Source: Neostapfia colusana
Lineage: Eukaryota; Streptophyta; Magnoliopsida; Poales; Poaceae
Assembly: GCA_030760725.1 (NCBI GenBank)
Contig: JASWHV010000005.1
Coordinates: forward strand, 26,793,241 to 26,857,240
Length of the DNA: 64,000 nucleotides
Reading direction: 5' to 3'
Every line of letters starts with the position of its first letter. The first letter of the stretch is position 1. Shown one piece after another: positions 11,720 through 21,490 of this stretch. Under the pieces are notes generated by a model, which saw nothing but the letters and a program-made list of their open reading frames with translations, had not been told where the DNA came from and made no database searches. The position numbers were made by a program, and so were the translations under genes.

Positions 11720-12955
11720 CTAAGAGTCCCCGGACTCCCGATGAAACCTAGAGGCCACGAGGGAGGCCACGTCCTCGACCTCAGCCCTGGCAGCTTCCTC
11801 CCGATCGGCAACAGGTCCTAGACGGACTGGCCCCAGAGAAAAGGAAGGGTCTCGGCTCCGGAAGCACGCCAGTACGTGGACAGCGACCTCCTTCGCAAGG
11901 CCCTGACCTTCCACTTCAAGCTCGTCGGCGATCACCGCTTCGAGCCGACCCAGCTCGTCGCCGATGGACTCAAGTGCCGGGATCGCTTCGGACATCGGCC
12001 GCGCCGGAGCCTCTATCTGCACAGGGCTGAAACCAAGAGGAGCCAAGGCGGACCCCGCCTTGGCAATAAAGCCCCAGACTGCCTGGGCCTCGGCAGACCG
12101 CAAGGACTGGAGCTTCTCTACCTCTTGACGAGCCGCCTGGCGCTCCTGGGAGAGCTGCTCCTCCCTTGCGGCGACAGCCGACTCACGGAGCTCCAGCTCC
12201 TCGGTCCGAGCCCTTAGCTCCCCCACTTTGGCTCTCAGCCGGGCGGTGGCCTTCTCCTCCTCGGCCGCTGCAGCGCGTTCCCGATCGGCGACGACGCACT
12301 CTCGGCGAGCTACCTGCAGCCGCAACTCCTCCGCGGCGGCGGAACGCTCCTCGGCTTTGGCTTCAAAGTGGGCCAGAGCCTCGCGATAGGTGGCACGGAC
12401 CCGCTGGGCCTCTGACTCCAAACGGCTAATGGCCTTCTTCTGAGTGCCAAGCAGAGCACTCATGGCCTCAAGCCTTGACTGCCTCGAGTCAAAGTCCGCC
12501 TTAGCCTCCTGAGCCCGCTGCTGCCAGCAGAGAAGGCGTTCCCTCTCGCCGGCCAGCGCCTCCCGCTCCTGCTCAAAGGCAGATTGGAGCTGCCGGGCGC
12601 TGGTCTGGACACGCTCCAGGGCGTCCCACACGGGCGCCGGGGCAGGGGGGACAGGAGTCACGCCACTGGACCCCCCTGTCGAGTCTAAGACCGGCGGAGG
12701 CGCCGGCGCCTCAGCAACCAGGGTGGGGCGCTGTCCTAAGGAGGCCAGGGGCCAGCAGGCGCACCTACAGCGGCCCTCCCGGTTTCAGGACCTGACTTCT
12801 GGACTGGTGAAGGAGGGCGGATAGGAGCAGATGCGGCCACCACGGAGTGTAAACTCGCCGGCATAGAGGGAGCCCCTGTCGATTTGGGGGCCATGGGAGC
12901 CACCACGGTTGAAGGCGGCCGGGTAAGAGGCCCGTCCCCGGCAGCTGGTCGGTCC
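11720..12955 (-). pseudogene. Accessory protein (aORF) of A, exon 2: coiled coil
   Basis: Minus-strand frame from the splice acceptor at 12955 (QDRPAAGDGPLTRPPS, then APMAPKSTGA) to the stop at 11720. A small deletion near 12750 shifts the frame in the Pro-rich part. Downstream, MTPVPPAPAPVWDALERVQTS leads into an open Glu/Arg-rich coiled coil of about 200 residues and the conserved tail ALAPLGFSPV. The copy shows that exon 1 and exon 2 join in frame through a phase-2 intron. Function unknown. Confidence 0.7.
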
Positions 12956-13033
12956 CTGCAAGAAGAGAAAGCCCTCAGGCTAAGGGAGGAGACAAGAGCT
13001 TTGCTCCTACAAGCCAGAAAGAGCAACACTTAC
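12956..13033 (-). other. 78-bp intron in the A accessory gene
   Basis: Minus strand: exon end CCGCCCA, donor GTAAGTGTTGC, then a pyrimidine-rich stretch and acceptor TCTTCTTGCAG before GGACCGACC. The split codon CA|G and following frame lead directly into the conserved exon 2 protein. Confidence 0.8.
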
Positions 13034-14474
13034 TGGGCGGCATGAGCGCTCCAATGGGCTTGCAGCACTGGCCTCTGGGCTGTAGCTGAACCGCCGGGAC
13101 CAGCGGCTGGAACGGTCGTGGAACACGACGCCTGGGTCCCCGGCACACTCGCCGGCATCACCCCACCAGCATCCGTCCTGGAAACCCCTCCGCTTGAGGA
13201 GGGGTGATGAGGTACTTGGGCTAACTCGGACGGCCGCTGTCCGGGGAGAGACCCGCCGGGGAGGGACGCCCGGGGCCTCTTCGGGTCGCCACCCGATGGA
13301 CCAGCACCCCCGGGAGTTGGGAGCAAGGTAGCTCCGGCACCCTGACTCGGCGCAGGCGGCGCCATCGGAGGAGACCGGGCGCGTTTCTTCTCTGGATGCC
13401 CGGGGTCCGGCTCCTTTCCCTTCCCTTTGTCGGCGGCTTGAGTTCCGTCGGCTCTGGGGGAGGGTTTGACAGCAGCAGACGCCTCATGCCCTGACCCAGA
13501 ACGCTCGGTTCCTGGAATGGTGATACCCCGGAAGGCATCCCCGACCTGCCGGACGGCGATCCCGATGTCGTCAAGGTTCGGCATCTTCTGCAGGAGCTCT
13601 GACCTCCTCTGTGGCTCCAAGAAGAGGGGGGTGGCAGAGGGCGGAGGGCGGGGTCGCCACTGGTAATGTAGTCACCGCTCACCTTGCCCACCATCTCGTT
13701 CAGCTCCTCGTCGGAAGGGTCAGAGCCGGGGCCCCTCTCCAGCCTGGTACAGTCCTGCTCGCCAGTATAGTACCACGCTGGGCGACTGCGCTGCTGCAAG
13801 GGCGCAATACGGCGCGACATGAAGTCCATCAGCACCATCAGGGAAGTCAGCCCCTCGTTGGCCAAGAACCGGATCCGCTCCAAGAACGGGGAGTACTCCT
13901 GCTCCAGCTCAGGGATCTCCTCCCAGAAGCGACGATCGGTGGTTGGGCTGGCGGTTGGGAGTTGTACGCGATCGTGCTCGTCGGTCTGCACGATCACCCA
14001 GCTCTCCCTCCAGTTTTCCCACCTTGATGCGCTGAAGGGCAGAAGGTATCCAGAGACCTTGGGGTCCTTGCAGCGATGCTGGAAGTAGTATGCCCCCATC
14101 TGAGTCTTCGAGCCGCGCCCAGTCGTCCGCAACACAAAGAAGTAGCGGAAGAGCGTCACAGAAGCGTGCACCCCCACGAACATCTCGCAGAAGTGGACAA
14201 AAACAGCAGCCATTGCGAAGGAGTTGGGGGAGAGATGGTGGAGCTGGAGGCCATATGTCTCCAGCAGGGTGACAAAGAAGGAAGAAATCGGCGGAACAAA
14301 CCCCGCCAGAGCATAAGCAGTGAAGAAGACCATCTCCCCCTTTTCCAGGATCAGGGGGAGAGATCCTCGGCGAAGCCGGTGTTTCTGTTCTTCTGAGCAC
14401 CAGCCCAGCAGCCTGCGCACTGGCCCAAGCTCGGAAGAACGAACGAGGCGCGTCAGGAGCAAGTTGGAAGCCAT
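13034..14474 (-). pseudogene. Accessory protein (aORF) of A, exon 1, long form
   Basis: The start is the ATG at 14474 (gccATGGCTTCCAAC, good Kozak context), giving MASNLLLTRLVRSSELG. The PF04195-like domain follows (LAGFVPPISSFFVTLLETYG, VTLFRYFFVLRTTGRG, about residues 60-170), then RPAWYYTGEQDC, and after a frameshift near 13640 the EPQRRSELLQKMPNLDD...EKKRARSPP segment and a Pro/Gly/Ser-rich end. H shows that this junction is normally in frame. Known family: plant 'putative gypsy type transposon' proteins, function unknown. Confidence 0.75.
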
Positions 14475-14969
14475 GGCGAAAGAGGGCACAAAGACAGGAA
14501 AGCCGGGGCGCAAGAGTTCAAGGGAAGAACGAGCGCTAGGCAATGCGAAGGGAAGCCGCGATGCGGGTGAGATCCCCTTTTAAAACTTTCGAGGGATGAT
14601 TCGAGGTGATTCGAAAATCTTCGAGATCATCGCATCGGCGACCGCGTTGGCTCCGAGACCGGGCGCCGATGACAGGTGGACCCAAGCCGCCCAACTGAAG
14701 CGGTAGGTCGAGGAGTCAGTCGCCCCAGAAAACAAGCCGGCAAGGCACTTCGGCGGTTCCGGAAGAAAGCACCGCAACGTGCAGAAGTGGCAGTCTTGGG
14801 AACCACCGCAGTAAAAGCAACCATCAAGTGGGCGCACGCTCCCACGATCCCGTGGCCGTTCGTGCTCCGGCAGCGGTCAATGCGGGACTTGGAGAAAGTG
14901 CGCGGATCAGAAGAGACGGAGGTCCCACCTTGGGCTCGCTATCTCCCCCGAGATGGGCCCGGTGGCCAC
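14475..14969 (+). other. Spacer and polypurine tract of element A
   Basis: No coding frame is supported. It carries the leader of the antisense gene on the minus strand. The G-rich block gatgggcccggtggcca immediately before the LTR is the likely polypurine tract. Confidence 0.6.
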
Positions 14970-16069
14970 TGTCGGTACCCGCGATATGGGGTACCCCCGC
15001 GCACAGAGGAAAATTCCTAAGGAACTCGCCCTTCTCTGCAGGGAGAGCTCCGAAGGCGCCACGCGTCCGGCGGGGCCGGACCTCCCTCTCCTCAGAGGAG
15101 AGCTCCAGGCCCGCCACGTGGCATACAGAAGCCAGACCTCCCCCTCTGCGGGGGAGAGGTCCGAAGGTGCCACGTATCCGGCAGGGCCGGACCTCCCTCT
15201 CCTCAGAGAGGATCTCCGGGCCCACCACGTGGCCGACAGAAGCCGAACCTCCCCCTCCACGGGGAGAGTTCCAAAGGCTCCACGTGTCCCGCGGGGCCGG
15301 ACCCCCCCTCTCCTCTGAGGAGGGCTCCAGGCCCGCCACGTGGCCAGCAGAACGGCGCTGCCTGCCCCCGAGCGATAAGCAGCGGGCGTAAAGAAGCCCC
15401 ATACCTTGCCCGTACAAGGTATTCAAGGCCCACATCTTCCCAAGACGCGGAGACGCGGAGCACGCCTCTGTCAGGTGCCGTTGCGCCCAGTCGCATCACA
15501 GACTGGCGCACGGTGTCAGAGCCTGCCAGCCAATAAACACAGCGACAAGACATCCCATGCCGCCCCCGCCGTCATCATCCACTACGACTAGCATGCGGCA
15601 TGGGCAGGGCTGCAAGACGAAGACTCAGAAGCCTTCGCCAGAGACAACTACCGGCATAACTGCAGATACGGTAGATCACAGTCAATCTCCCCGGGACCAC
15701 CTGTCGGGTCCCGGGCCCCCCTTGTAAGCCACCCAAGTCTTGGACTATAAAAGACTCGGGTAGGCGACGATGGCAGGGGTTCGCACTCCCGCAACTCATA
15801 CGCTAGCCATTCACTCCCAAGCTGTAACTCATCCTCAAGCTCAGGACTCCGGTTCTGAGCACCAAGCAATACAGCGAGCTCCGTAGCTCGCCGTGGACGT
15901 AGGGTTTTACGCTCTGGCGGCCTGAACCACGTAAAACTCGCCGTGTCAAGCTCTTACTAACTCGTCCATACGCTCAAGCTCTCCGCAAGGGACTAGCCCC
16001 ACCGAAAAAAGAACCTCTGCGGGCTGCCCAGTGCAGGCCCGGGGGAAGTGTCGACCGAACACTTCGACA
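14970..16069 (+). repeat. 3' LTR of element A
   Basis: 1,100 bp, same ends as the 5' LTR and about 96% identical by eye. It is followed at once by the right target duplication aagac. Confidence 0.92.
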
Positions 16070-16074
16070 AAGAC
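16070..16074. repeat. Target duplication aagac, right copy, of element A
   Basis: Identical to 4485-4489. The sequence after it (tatctcccccttttccagg) continues the H accessory gene. Confidence 0.9.
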
Positions 16075-16216
16075 TATCTCCCCCTTTTCCAGGATCAGGG
16101 GGAGATCCCCGGCGGAGCCGGCGTTTTTGTTCCTCTGTGCGCTAGCCCAGCAGCCTGCGCACTGGCCCAAGCTCGGTGGAATGTACGAGGCGCGTCGGGA
16201 GCAAGTTGGAAGCCAT
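16075..16216 (-). pseudogene. Accessory protein (aORF) of H, first codons
   Basis: Minus-strand continuation of 3191-4489 beyond the A insertion. The ATG is at 16216 (gccATGGCTTCCAACTTGC), as in A. The segment covers the residues before FFTAYALAGF, with small length differences from A. It is separated from the rest of its exon by 11.6 kb of A. Confidence 0.65.
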
Positions 16217-16710
16217 GGCGGGGAGAACTCAAGGACAGGAAGGCCAAGGCGCAAGAGTTCAAGGGAAGAACGAGCGCTAGGAAATGCGAAGGGAAGCCGC
16301 GATGCAGGTGAAATCCCCTTTTAAAACTTTCCAGGAACGATTCAAGGTGATACGAAAACCTTCGAATACATCGCATCGGCGACCGCATTGGCTCCGAGAC
16401 TGGGCGCCGATGACAGGTGGACCCAAGCCGCCCAGCCGAAGCGGTGGGTCAAGGAGTCAGTCTCCCATGAAGACGAGCAGGCAAGGCGCTTTGGCGGTTC
16501 CGAAAGAAAGCGTCGCGACGTACAGAAGTGGCAGCCTTGGGAAGCGCCGCAGTAAAGGCAACCATCAAGTGGGTGCACGCTCCCACGATCCCGCGGCCGT
16601 TCGTGCTCCGGCAGCGGTCAATGCGGGATTTAGAGAAAGTGCGTGGAACAGAAGAGACGGAGGTCCCACCTCGGGCTCGCTATCTCCCCTGAGATGGGTC
16701 CGGGGGCCAC
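16217..16710 (+). other. Spacer and polypurine tract of element H
   Basis: No coding frame is supported. It matches 14475-14969 and ends in the G-rich gagatgggtccgggggcca before the LTR. Confidence 0.6.
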
Positions 16711-17772
16711 TGTCGGTACCCGCGATATGGGGTACCCCCGCGCACAGGGGAAAATGCCTAAGGATCTCGCCCTTCTCTGCAGGTAGAGCTCCGAAGGCGC
16801 CACGCGTCCGTCGGGGCCGGACCTCCCTCTTCTCAGAGGAGAGCTCCGGACTCGCCACGTGGCCTGCAGAAGCCGGACCTCCCCCTCCGCGGAGGAGAGG
16901 TCCGAAGGCGCCACATGTCCAGCGGTGCCGGACCTCCCTCTCCTCAGAGGAGAGCTCCGGGGCCGCCACGTGGCCGACAAAAGCCGGACCTCCCCCTCCG
17001 CGGGAAGAGGTCCGAAGGCTCCACGTGTCCTGAGGGGCCGGACCTCCCTCTTCTCTGAGGAGGGCTCCGGGCCCGCCATGTGTCCAGCAGAAGAGCGCTG
17101 CCTGTCCTCGAGCGGTAGACGGCGGGCGTACAGACGCCCCATACCTTGCCCGTGCAAGGTATTCAAGGCCCGCGCCTTCCCAAGACGCGGAGACGCGGAG
17201 GACGCCTCTGTCAGGTGCCGTTGCGTCCAGTCGCATCATAGTCTGGCGCGCGGTGTCAGAACCTGCCAGCCAATAAACACAGCGACAAGACATCCCCTGC
17301 CGCCCACGCCATCATCAACCACTACGACTAGCAGGCGGCATGGGCAGGACGGCAATACGAAGACTCAGAAACCTTTGCCAGAGACAACTACCGACGTAAC
17401 TGCGGATACGATAGTCGGCAGGCAATCTCCCCGGGACCACCTGTCGGGTCCCGGGCCCCCCATGTAAGCCACGCGAGCCTTGTACTATAAAAGGCTTGGG
17501 TAGGCAACGTTAGCTGGGGTTCACACTCTAGCCATTCGCACCCTCAGGACTCCGGTTCTGAGCAACAAGCAATACAGCGAGCACCCCAGCTCGCCGTGGA
17601 CGTAGGGTTTTACGCTCCGGCGGCCCGAACCACGTAAAACTCGCCGTGTCAAGCTCTTCATAAACTCGTCCCTACGGTCAAGCTCTCCGCAAGTGACTAG
17701 CCCCTCCAAAAAAGAACCTCCGCAGGCTGCCCAGTGCAGGTCCGGGGGAAGTGTCGACCACACACTTCGACA
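16711..17772 (+). repeat. 3' LTR of element H
   Basis: 1,062 bp with the normal Tat ends, TATA box at about 17485 and a U3 G-box array at about 16850-17090. It abuts reverse-oriented gag of R. Confidence 0.9.
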
Positions 17773-17985
17773 CGCTCTTGCTGCAGCTAGCGCACCCCCG
17801 TGGGGTACGCTTAGCACTGCAGAAGATCTCACGCTGGCTGGAGCCTGCATTGCCGGAGCCGGCTGCTGGCTTCTAGCTTGCGCCGACACACTCCGTCCTG
17901 AGTGCGTCGACACATATTCCCCGCTGGTCACGGTTCGCCGTGAACGTGGGGGAGGAGAGCTTGCCGCTGAAGGAAGCTTGGTCAT
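17773..17985 (-). pseudogene. Gag N-terminus of element R
   Basis: Minus-strand ATG at 17985 gives MTKLPSAASSPPPRSRR, then the conserved GEYVSTHSGRSVSAQA and GGALAAARA blocks. The frame is open for about 70 codons until it is cut by the 3' LTR of H. The primer site reads TTTGGTGTGCCAGG on the minus strand just upstream, with two changes from the family sequence. Confidence 0.7.
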
Positions 17986-18040
17986 CTTCGTCGCCAGAAA
18001 CTCGTCGCGCAAGGGAAAAGCCCCTTCCTGGCACACCAAA

Positions 18041-18499
18041 TGTAGTGGTTGATGACAGTGGGGGTGGCAGGGGATGTCTTGTCCCTGTGTTTATTGGCTG
18101 GCAGGCTCTGACACGGCGCGCCAGTCTGTAACATGACTGGACGCAACGGCACCTGACAGAGGCGTGCTCCGCGTCTTCGCGTCTTGGGAAGGTGCGGGTC
18201 TTGAATGCTTTGTACGGTAAAGGCATGGCGCGCCTTTACTCCTGCTGCCTACAGCGACGGGCAGCAGCACTGCTCTGCTGGCCACGTGTCGGACCCGGAG
18301 CTCTCCTCTGAGGAGAGGGGGGGCTCCGGCTCCCCTGGACACGTGGAGCCTCCGGAGCTCACCCCCGCGGAGGGGGCGAGGTCCGGTCTTCCGGGCCACG
18401 TGGCAGGCTCGGAGCTAACCTTTGAGGAGAGGAGAACCCCGGCCCTGCCGGACACGTGGTGCCTTCAGAGCTCGCCCTTGCGGAGGGGGTGAGGTCCGG
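18041..18499 (-). repeat. 5' LTR of element R, first part (truncated)
   Basis: On the plus strand it starts tgt and passes at once to agtggttgatgac, sequence that lies about 500 bp into a full LTR (compare 30423-30920 in D). The R/U5 part has therefore been deleted right behind the terminal bases. The remaining U3 G-box array is interrupted at tccgg (18495-18499) by element B and continues at 29420. Confidence 0.8.
18495..18499. repeat. Target duplication tccgg, left copy, of element B
   Basis: Identical to 29420-29424 after the B 3' LTR. The hit lies in a tccgg block of the R U3 array. Confidence 0.9.
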
Positions 18500-18639
18500 T
18501 GTGACACCCTCATCTCGGGTGTCAGCATATGTTCATGTTTTATGAAAAAGAAAAAAAAACATTTTAAGAAAAGTAGGAACAGAGACAAGTATCAAAAGGA
18601 TAGCCAATAAAGCTCTCTGAGAACACCGAAGGCAACTTC

Positions 18640-19170
18640 CACGGCCAGCAGATCACGTGGCGTGTTCAGAGCGCATCCCCGAGAAATTGGGAGAGGTCCG
18701 CCGCTAAACTAGCTACGTGGCAGGCTCGGGGGTCACCTCCGCAATTGGAAAGAGGCCCGACCCTGTGGGACACGTGCTGCCCGCGGAGCTAGCCTCTGCG
18801 GAAGAAGCAAAGGCATTTTTTTATAGGACACGTGTCATCCTCGGAGCTAGTCCTCGCGGAAATAAGAGGACCCGTCGCGCGGGATACGTGTCAATCACGG
18901 AGCTCATCTCAGGGAAGTCCGGGTATATCGAACACGTGTCGCCACCGGAGCTTATCTCCGGAAGATCCGTCGCAGCTAAACACGTGTCGACCTCGAGGCA
19001 TGTCCCTGAGGAAAGGAGAGCGGAAAGACCGGCACCCACACGTGGCGTGCACGGGGCTCACCTCCTTAGAAGAGGGGGGTCTCGATCGATTGACACGCGG
19101 CACAACCGGAGCTCGTCTCTGCGGACGAGGAGATACCAGGCCCGGAGGACACGTGGAGCTTCTGGAGCTC
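18640..19170 (+). promoter_or_regulatory. U3 array of about ten CACGTG units in the B 5' LTR
   Basis: CACGTG or near variants recur at about 18655, 18715, 18770, 18829, 18885, 18934, 18980, 19038, 19091 and 19150, every 47-60 bp. Most are followed within 15 bp by GGAGCT and a CTC/CGG block. CACGTG is the G-box core bound by plant bZIP and bHLH factors, and ACACGTGTC resembles an abscisic-acid response element. The role as enhancer is inferred. Confidence 0.7.
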
Positions 19171-19346
19171 ATCATCACGGAGGTAACGAGTTCTGGAGCG
19201 GCTGTTACGCGCAAGGACACCGGTACGCAACAGAAAACGATCTAAACTCCACAATGTTACCGAAGATAAGACGTCAGGATCTAACAAAGATCTGAATAAG
19301 ACTCTTATTCGAGATCCAATCAGATTAGGACTCTTCTCTTCCCGAT

Positions 19347-19354
19347 TATAAATA
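19347..19354 (+). promoter_or_regulatory. TATA box of the B 5' LTR
   Basis: TATAAATA, repeated at 27276-27283 in the 3' LTR, right after the G-box array and before the candidate exon 1. Confidence 0.8.
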
Positions 19355-19408
19355 GAGCCCAAAAACCTCTGGCCGGAACCACGAGCTTCTCTTTCAAATC
19401 CTGAGCCG

Positions 19409-21213
19409 ACGACTTGGAGCCTTAACCCTAACTCGCCGAGCGAAACATCGCTGAAGCACAACAAGGGAGATCATCGGAGAAGAACCAAGCGGTCTGAGGA
19501 GGACCCCGAAGACAAGAAGAGTGTGAGGTAGGACTTCAATACCACCTTACGACATCACTGTGTTCATCTCTTTGCATCTGTTCTTCGATTCCTTTCGAAC
19601 AGAAGCGTTTTCATGGGCAGATCACTTGATGATCAGTTTGATCTAAAAGACAAGATCATCTCCACGTCCACCTTTGATCCGAACACCTCTGACCATGTAA
19701 GCCATGCAAGAGCACATCAATCTAATAAAACTAATCATAGGATAGCATGCATGTGCATCATCGCATCTAGTTTAGAGTTTGTGCATGATATTGATTGCTG
19801 TGAATTTTGTATGCACGTGAATCCTACATAGCAGAACAAGCTCAGGAAGCTGTCTACGACGAGCTGCAGCAACAAGGTTTTGAGAATCAAGAACAACCGG
19901 AACCGCAAGAACAAGGCAAGTGCTCCTTGACCATGTTGATCCTATGTTTTGGGTAAAACTATTTTGTTTTGTGAAAAGGTGTGTGTGCTGAGTCAAACAT
20001 GATGGGAAAACCCTTTTTATAGGAGTTTACTAGTTTTAAATTAAACCATCCTTGTTGCCTGGGAAGTTTATGAGTCGGGTATGGTTTTTGCTTTATGCTT
20101 CGCTGAGTCTCTGGGATCGGGAAGCGAGATAGATGTGTCTAGCTAACTGCACTTGTACTGATAATAAGTAACTGATGAGGTTAATGAACATGGATCGGAG
20201 GGAGATCTAGGCAAGCCTGGGTTTGTGAATGAGGTAGCATGAGATGGTGGTTTTACTTGCCGTAGATCTAAGGACCGGTTCATGCATGCACATGCCAGGA
20301 TAACAGTGCCACCACAAGGCCAAGTATGGGTGCGGCTTAGCTGAGTAATTAGGTAAGTTGCTAGGGTGTTATGGACTGTGGAAGGCGCGGGGAATGGGAG
20401 TCGAGTGAGGACTGCCCTGGGAACTGCATGGCACAAGAGGGGGCCCGTGGGTGGGAGAATTGGAGATTCTAGCCTGCCGGTGAAACCTTAGTGAGTCCAT
20501 ACATCTAGTAATCCCTTTGTAAAGGCTATTTTGTGATCTCTTGACCATACACCGACGGCTATGTACTGGTAAAATGGAGGTTCTGCAGTCGCCGACGGGT
20601 GACGAAATCACAAACTTGTGGGTAAAGAGGTACAAACTCTGCAGAGTTGTTAAAACTATCATGATAGCCGAGCTTACGGTCACGAGCACCTGGCTAAACT
20701 GCCATTATTAGTTGGGAATGGTTTTTGGGATGGTTATTGGAATGGTTATTGGGAAGGTTCTTGGTTATGGTTATTGGTTATGGTTTGGTTTGGGACTGTG
20801 GAGTCCGGGAGATGAGATGGTTGCATGACTGATGGGTCATGACATGAGATTGGTCTCGGTGCGAGACGAGGTTGTTTTATAAGGTGAGATGGTAGCGAAT
20901 ACGAGGAGGTATTCGTGAGTATGAGTAAAAGATTGGTTAATGTTCGGATGGAACACGGGAAGTGATGGAAGTATGTTGGTAATTTAATACATGTTGGGAT
21001 TACATTTAAACTTAAGTTGTTGTTTTATCATGGTTTTATAGAACTGCTTTTCTGCAAATAAACCTTTCATGCCTACCTTGTTTATGAGCTGCATATCCTG
21101 TGTTTTCCCGCACTTGCTGAGTACATCATTGTACTCAAACTTGCATTATTATTTCTTCATCAACAGCAAGAGAGGACTACTATGAAGACCGAGTAGAGCA
21201 TTATGGCGTGTGA
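19409..21213 (+). other. Candidate three-exon mini-gene inside the B 5' LTR
   Basis: Exon 1, 19409-19527: the start codon is ACG here but ATG in the 3' LTR, with about 39 open codons including the charged stretch KRSEEDPEDKKSV, and donor GAG|GTAGGA. Exon 2, 19832-19915: 84 bp, acceptor CATAG, GC-type donor CAAG|GCAAGT, Gln/Glu-rich frame (EAVYDELQQQGFENQEQPEP). Exon 3, 21167-21213: acceptor CATCAACAG, acidic frame REDYYEDRVEHYGV and stop. Exons 2 and 3 are in phase with each other. The exon 1 ATG frame is off by one through the stated donor, so this copy is broken or uses another donor. The plan matches the cleaner copy in element C. Confidence 0.45.
20514..20667 (+). other. Conserved palindromes in the B LTR intron
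   Basis: CCTTTGTAAAGG (20514-20525), ACTCTGCAGAGT (20636-20647) and CTATCATGATAG (20656-20667) occur in the same order as in the diverged C LTR (40816-40987), embedded in a longer conserved non-coding stretch. The third site differs from C (CTGTCATGACAG) in a way that keeps it self-complementary. Confidence 0.6.
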
Positions 21214-21351
21214 TCTGTTCTCAACCTTGCCTGTGGAGGGAGTAGAGATGGAGCCACTTCTGCTTAGTTTTGCTTCCGCATTAGTTTTTGCTTCCGCATT
21301 TAAATAAGGAATTCCGCTGTGAGCATGAGTCCAAGACTCATTAGATATTGT

Positions 21352-21357
21352 AATAAA
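21352..21357 (+). terminator. Poly(A) signal of the B 5' LTR
   Basis: AATAAA, repeated at 29281-29286 in the 3' LTR. It should define the end of R and of the LTR mini-gene. Confidence 0.55.
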
Positions 21358-21490
21358 CCCTGTTATTCGTGGTAATATATAATCTGAATTCAGTTTGTGG
21401 AACGTATGTGTATGTGTGATGAACATCCTGGGCACACATATGCATTAGTTCTCGGTTCCGTGGTTTTCCCACAGAATTGAGAGCGTCACA

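Larger units (their letters stand above)
4490..16069 (+). mobile_element. Element A: complete-ended Tat-lineage retrotransposon with decayed pol
   Basis: The order is 5' LTR, primer site, gag-protease, decayed reverse transcriptase and RNase H, integrase with its core deleted, spacer with a G-box array, antisense accessory gene, polypurine tract and 3' LTR. It is flanked by aagac on both sides. The two LTRs differ at roughly 40 positions by eye (about 3-4%), making A older than B and D. It cannot be autonomous: the integrase core and part of the reverse transcriptase are missing and several frames are broken. Confidence 0.92.
1818..17772 (+). mobile_element. Element H: Tat-lineage element, left part missing, split by A
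   Basis: H is visible as two pieces, 1818-4489 and 16075-17772, which join exactly across element A and its 5-bp target duplication aagac. The pieces hold the accessory gene (minus strand), the spacer and the 3' LTR (16711-17772). The rest of H, with its gag, pol and 5' LTR, must lie left of the window, beyond X. The 3' LTR ends directly against reverse-oriented gag sequence of element R, so H probably inserted into R with presumptive target duplication cgctc (17773-17777). Confidence 0.8.
18500..21490 (+). repeat. 5' LTR of element B
   Basis: Starts TGTGACACCC and ends GAGCGTCACA. In order it holds a G-box array (18640-19170), a TATA box (19347), three candidate exons (19409-19527, 19832-19915, 21167-21213) and AATAAA (21352). 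The distance from TATA to AATAAA implies an R region of about 2 kb. Confidence 0.93.

Noticed and set aside
18717..19295. Open frame of about 190 codons in the B LTR, repeated at 26646
   Set aside because: It lies upstream of the TATA box in the G-box array; its similarity between LTRs is the LTR identity itself.
20170..20500. CTGATGAG followed by GAAAC, a possible hammerhead ribozyme core in the LTR
   Set aside because: The two boxes are some 300 bases apart and I could not draw the three stems; no better arrangement is seen in C.
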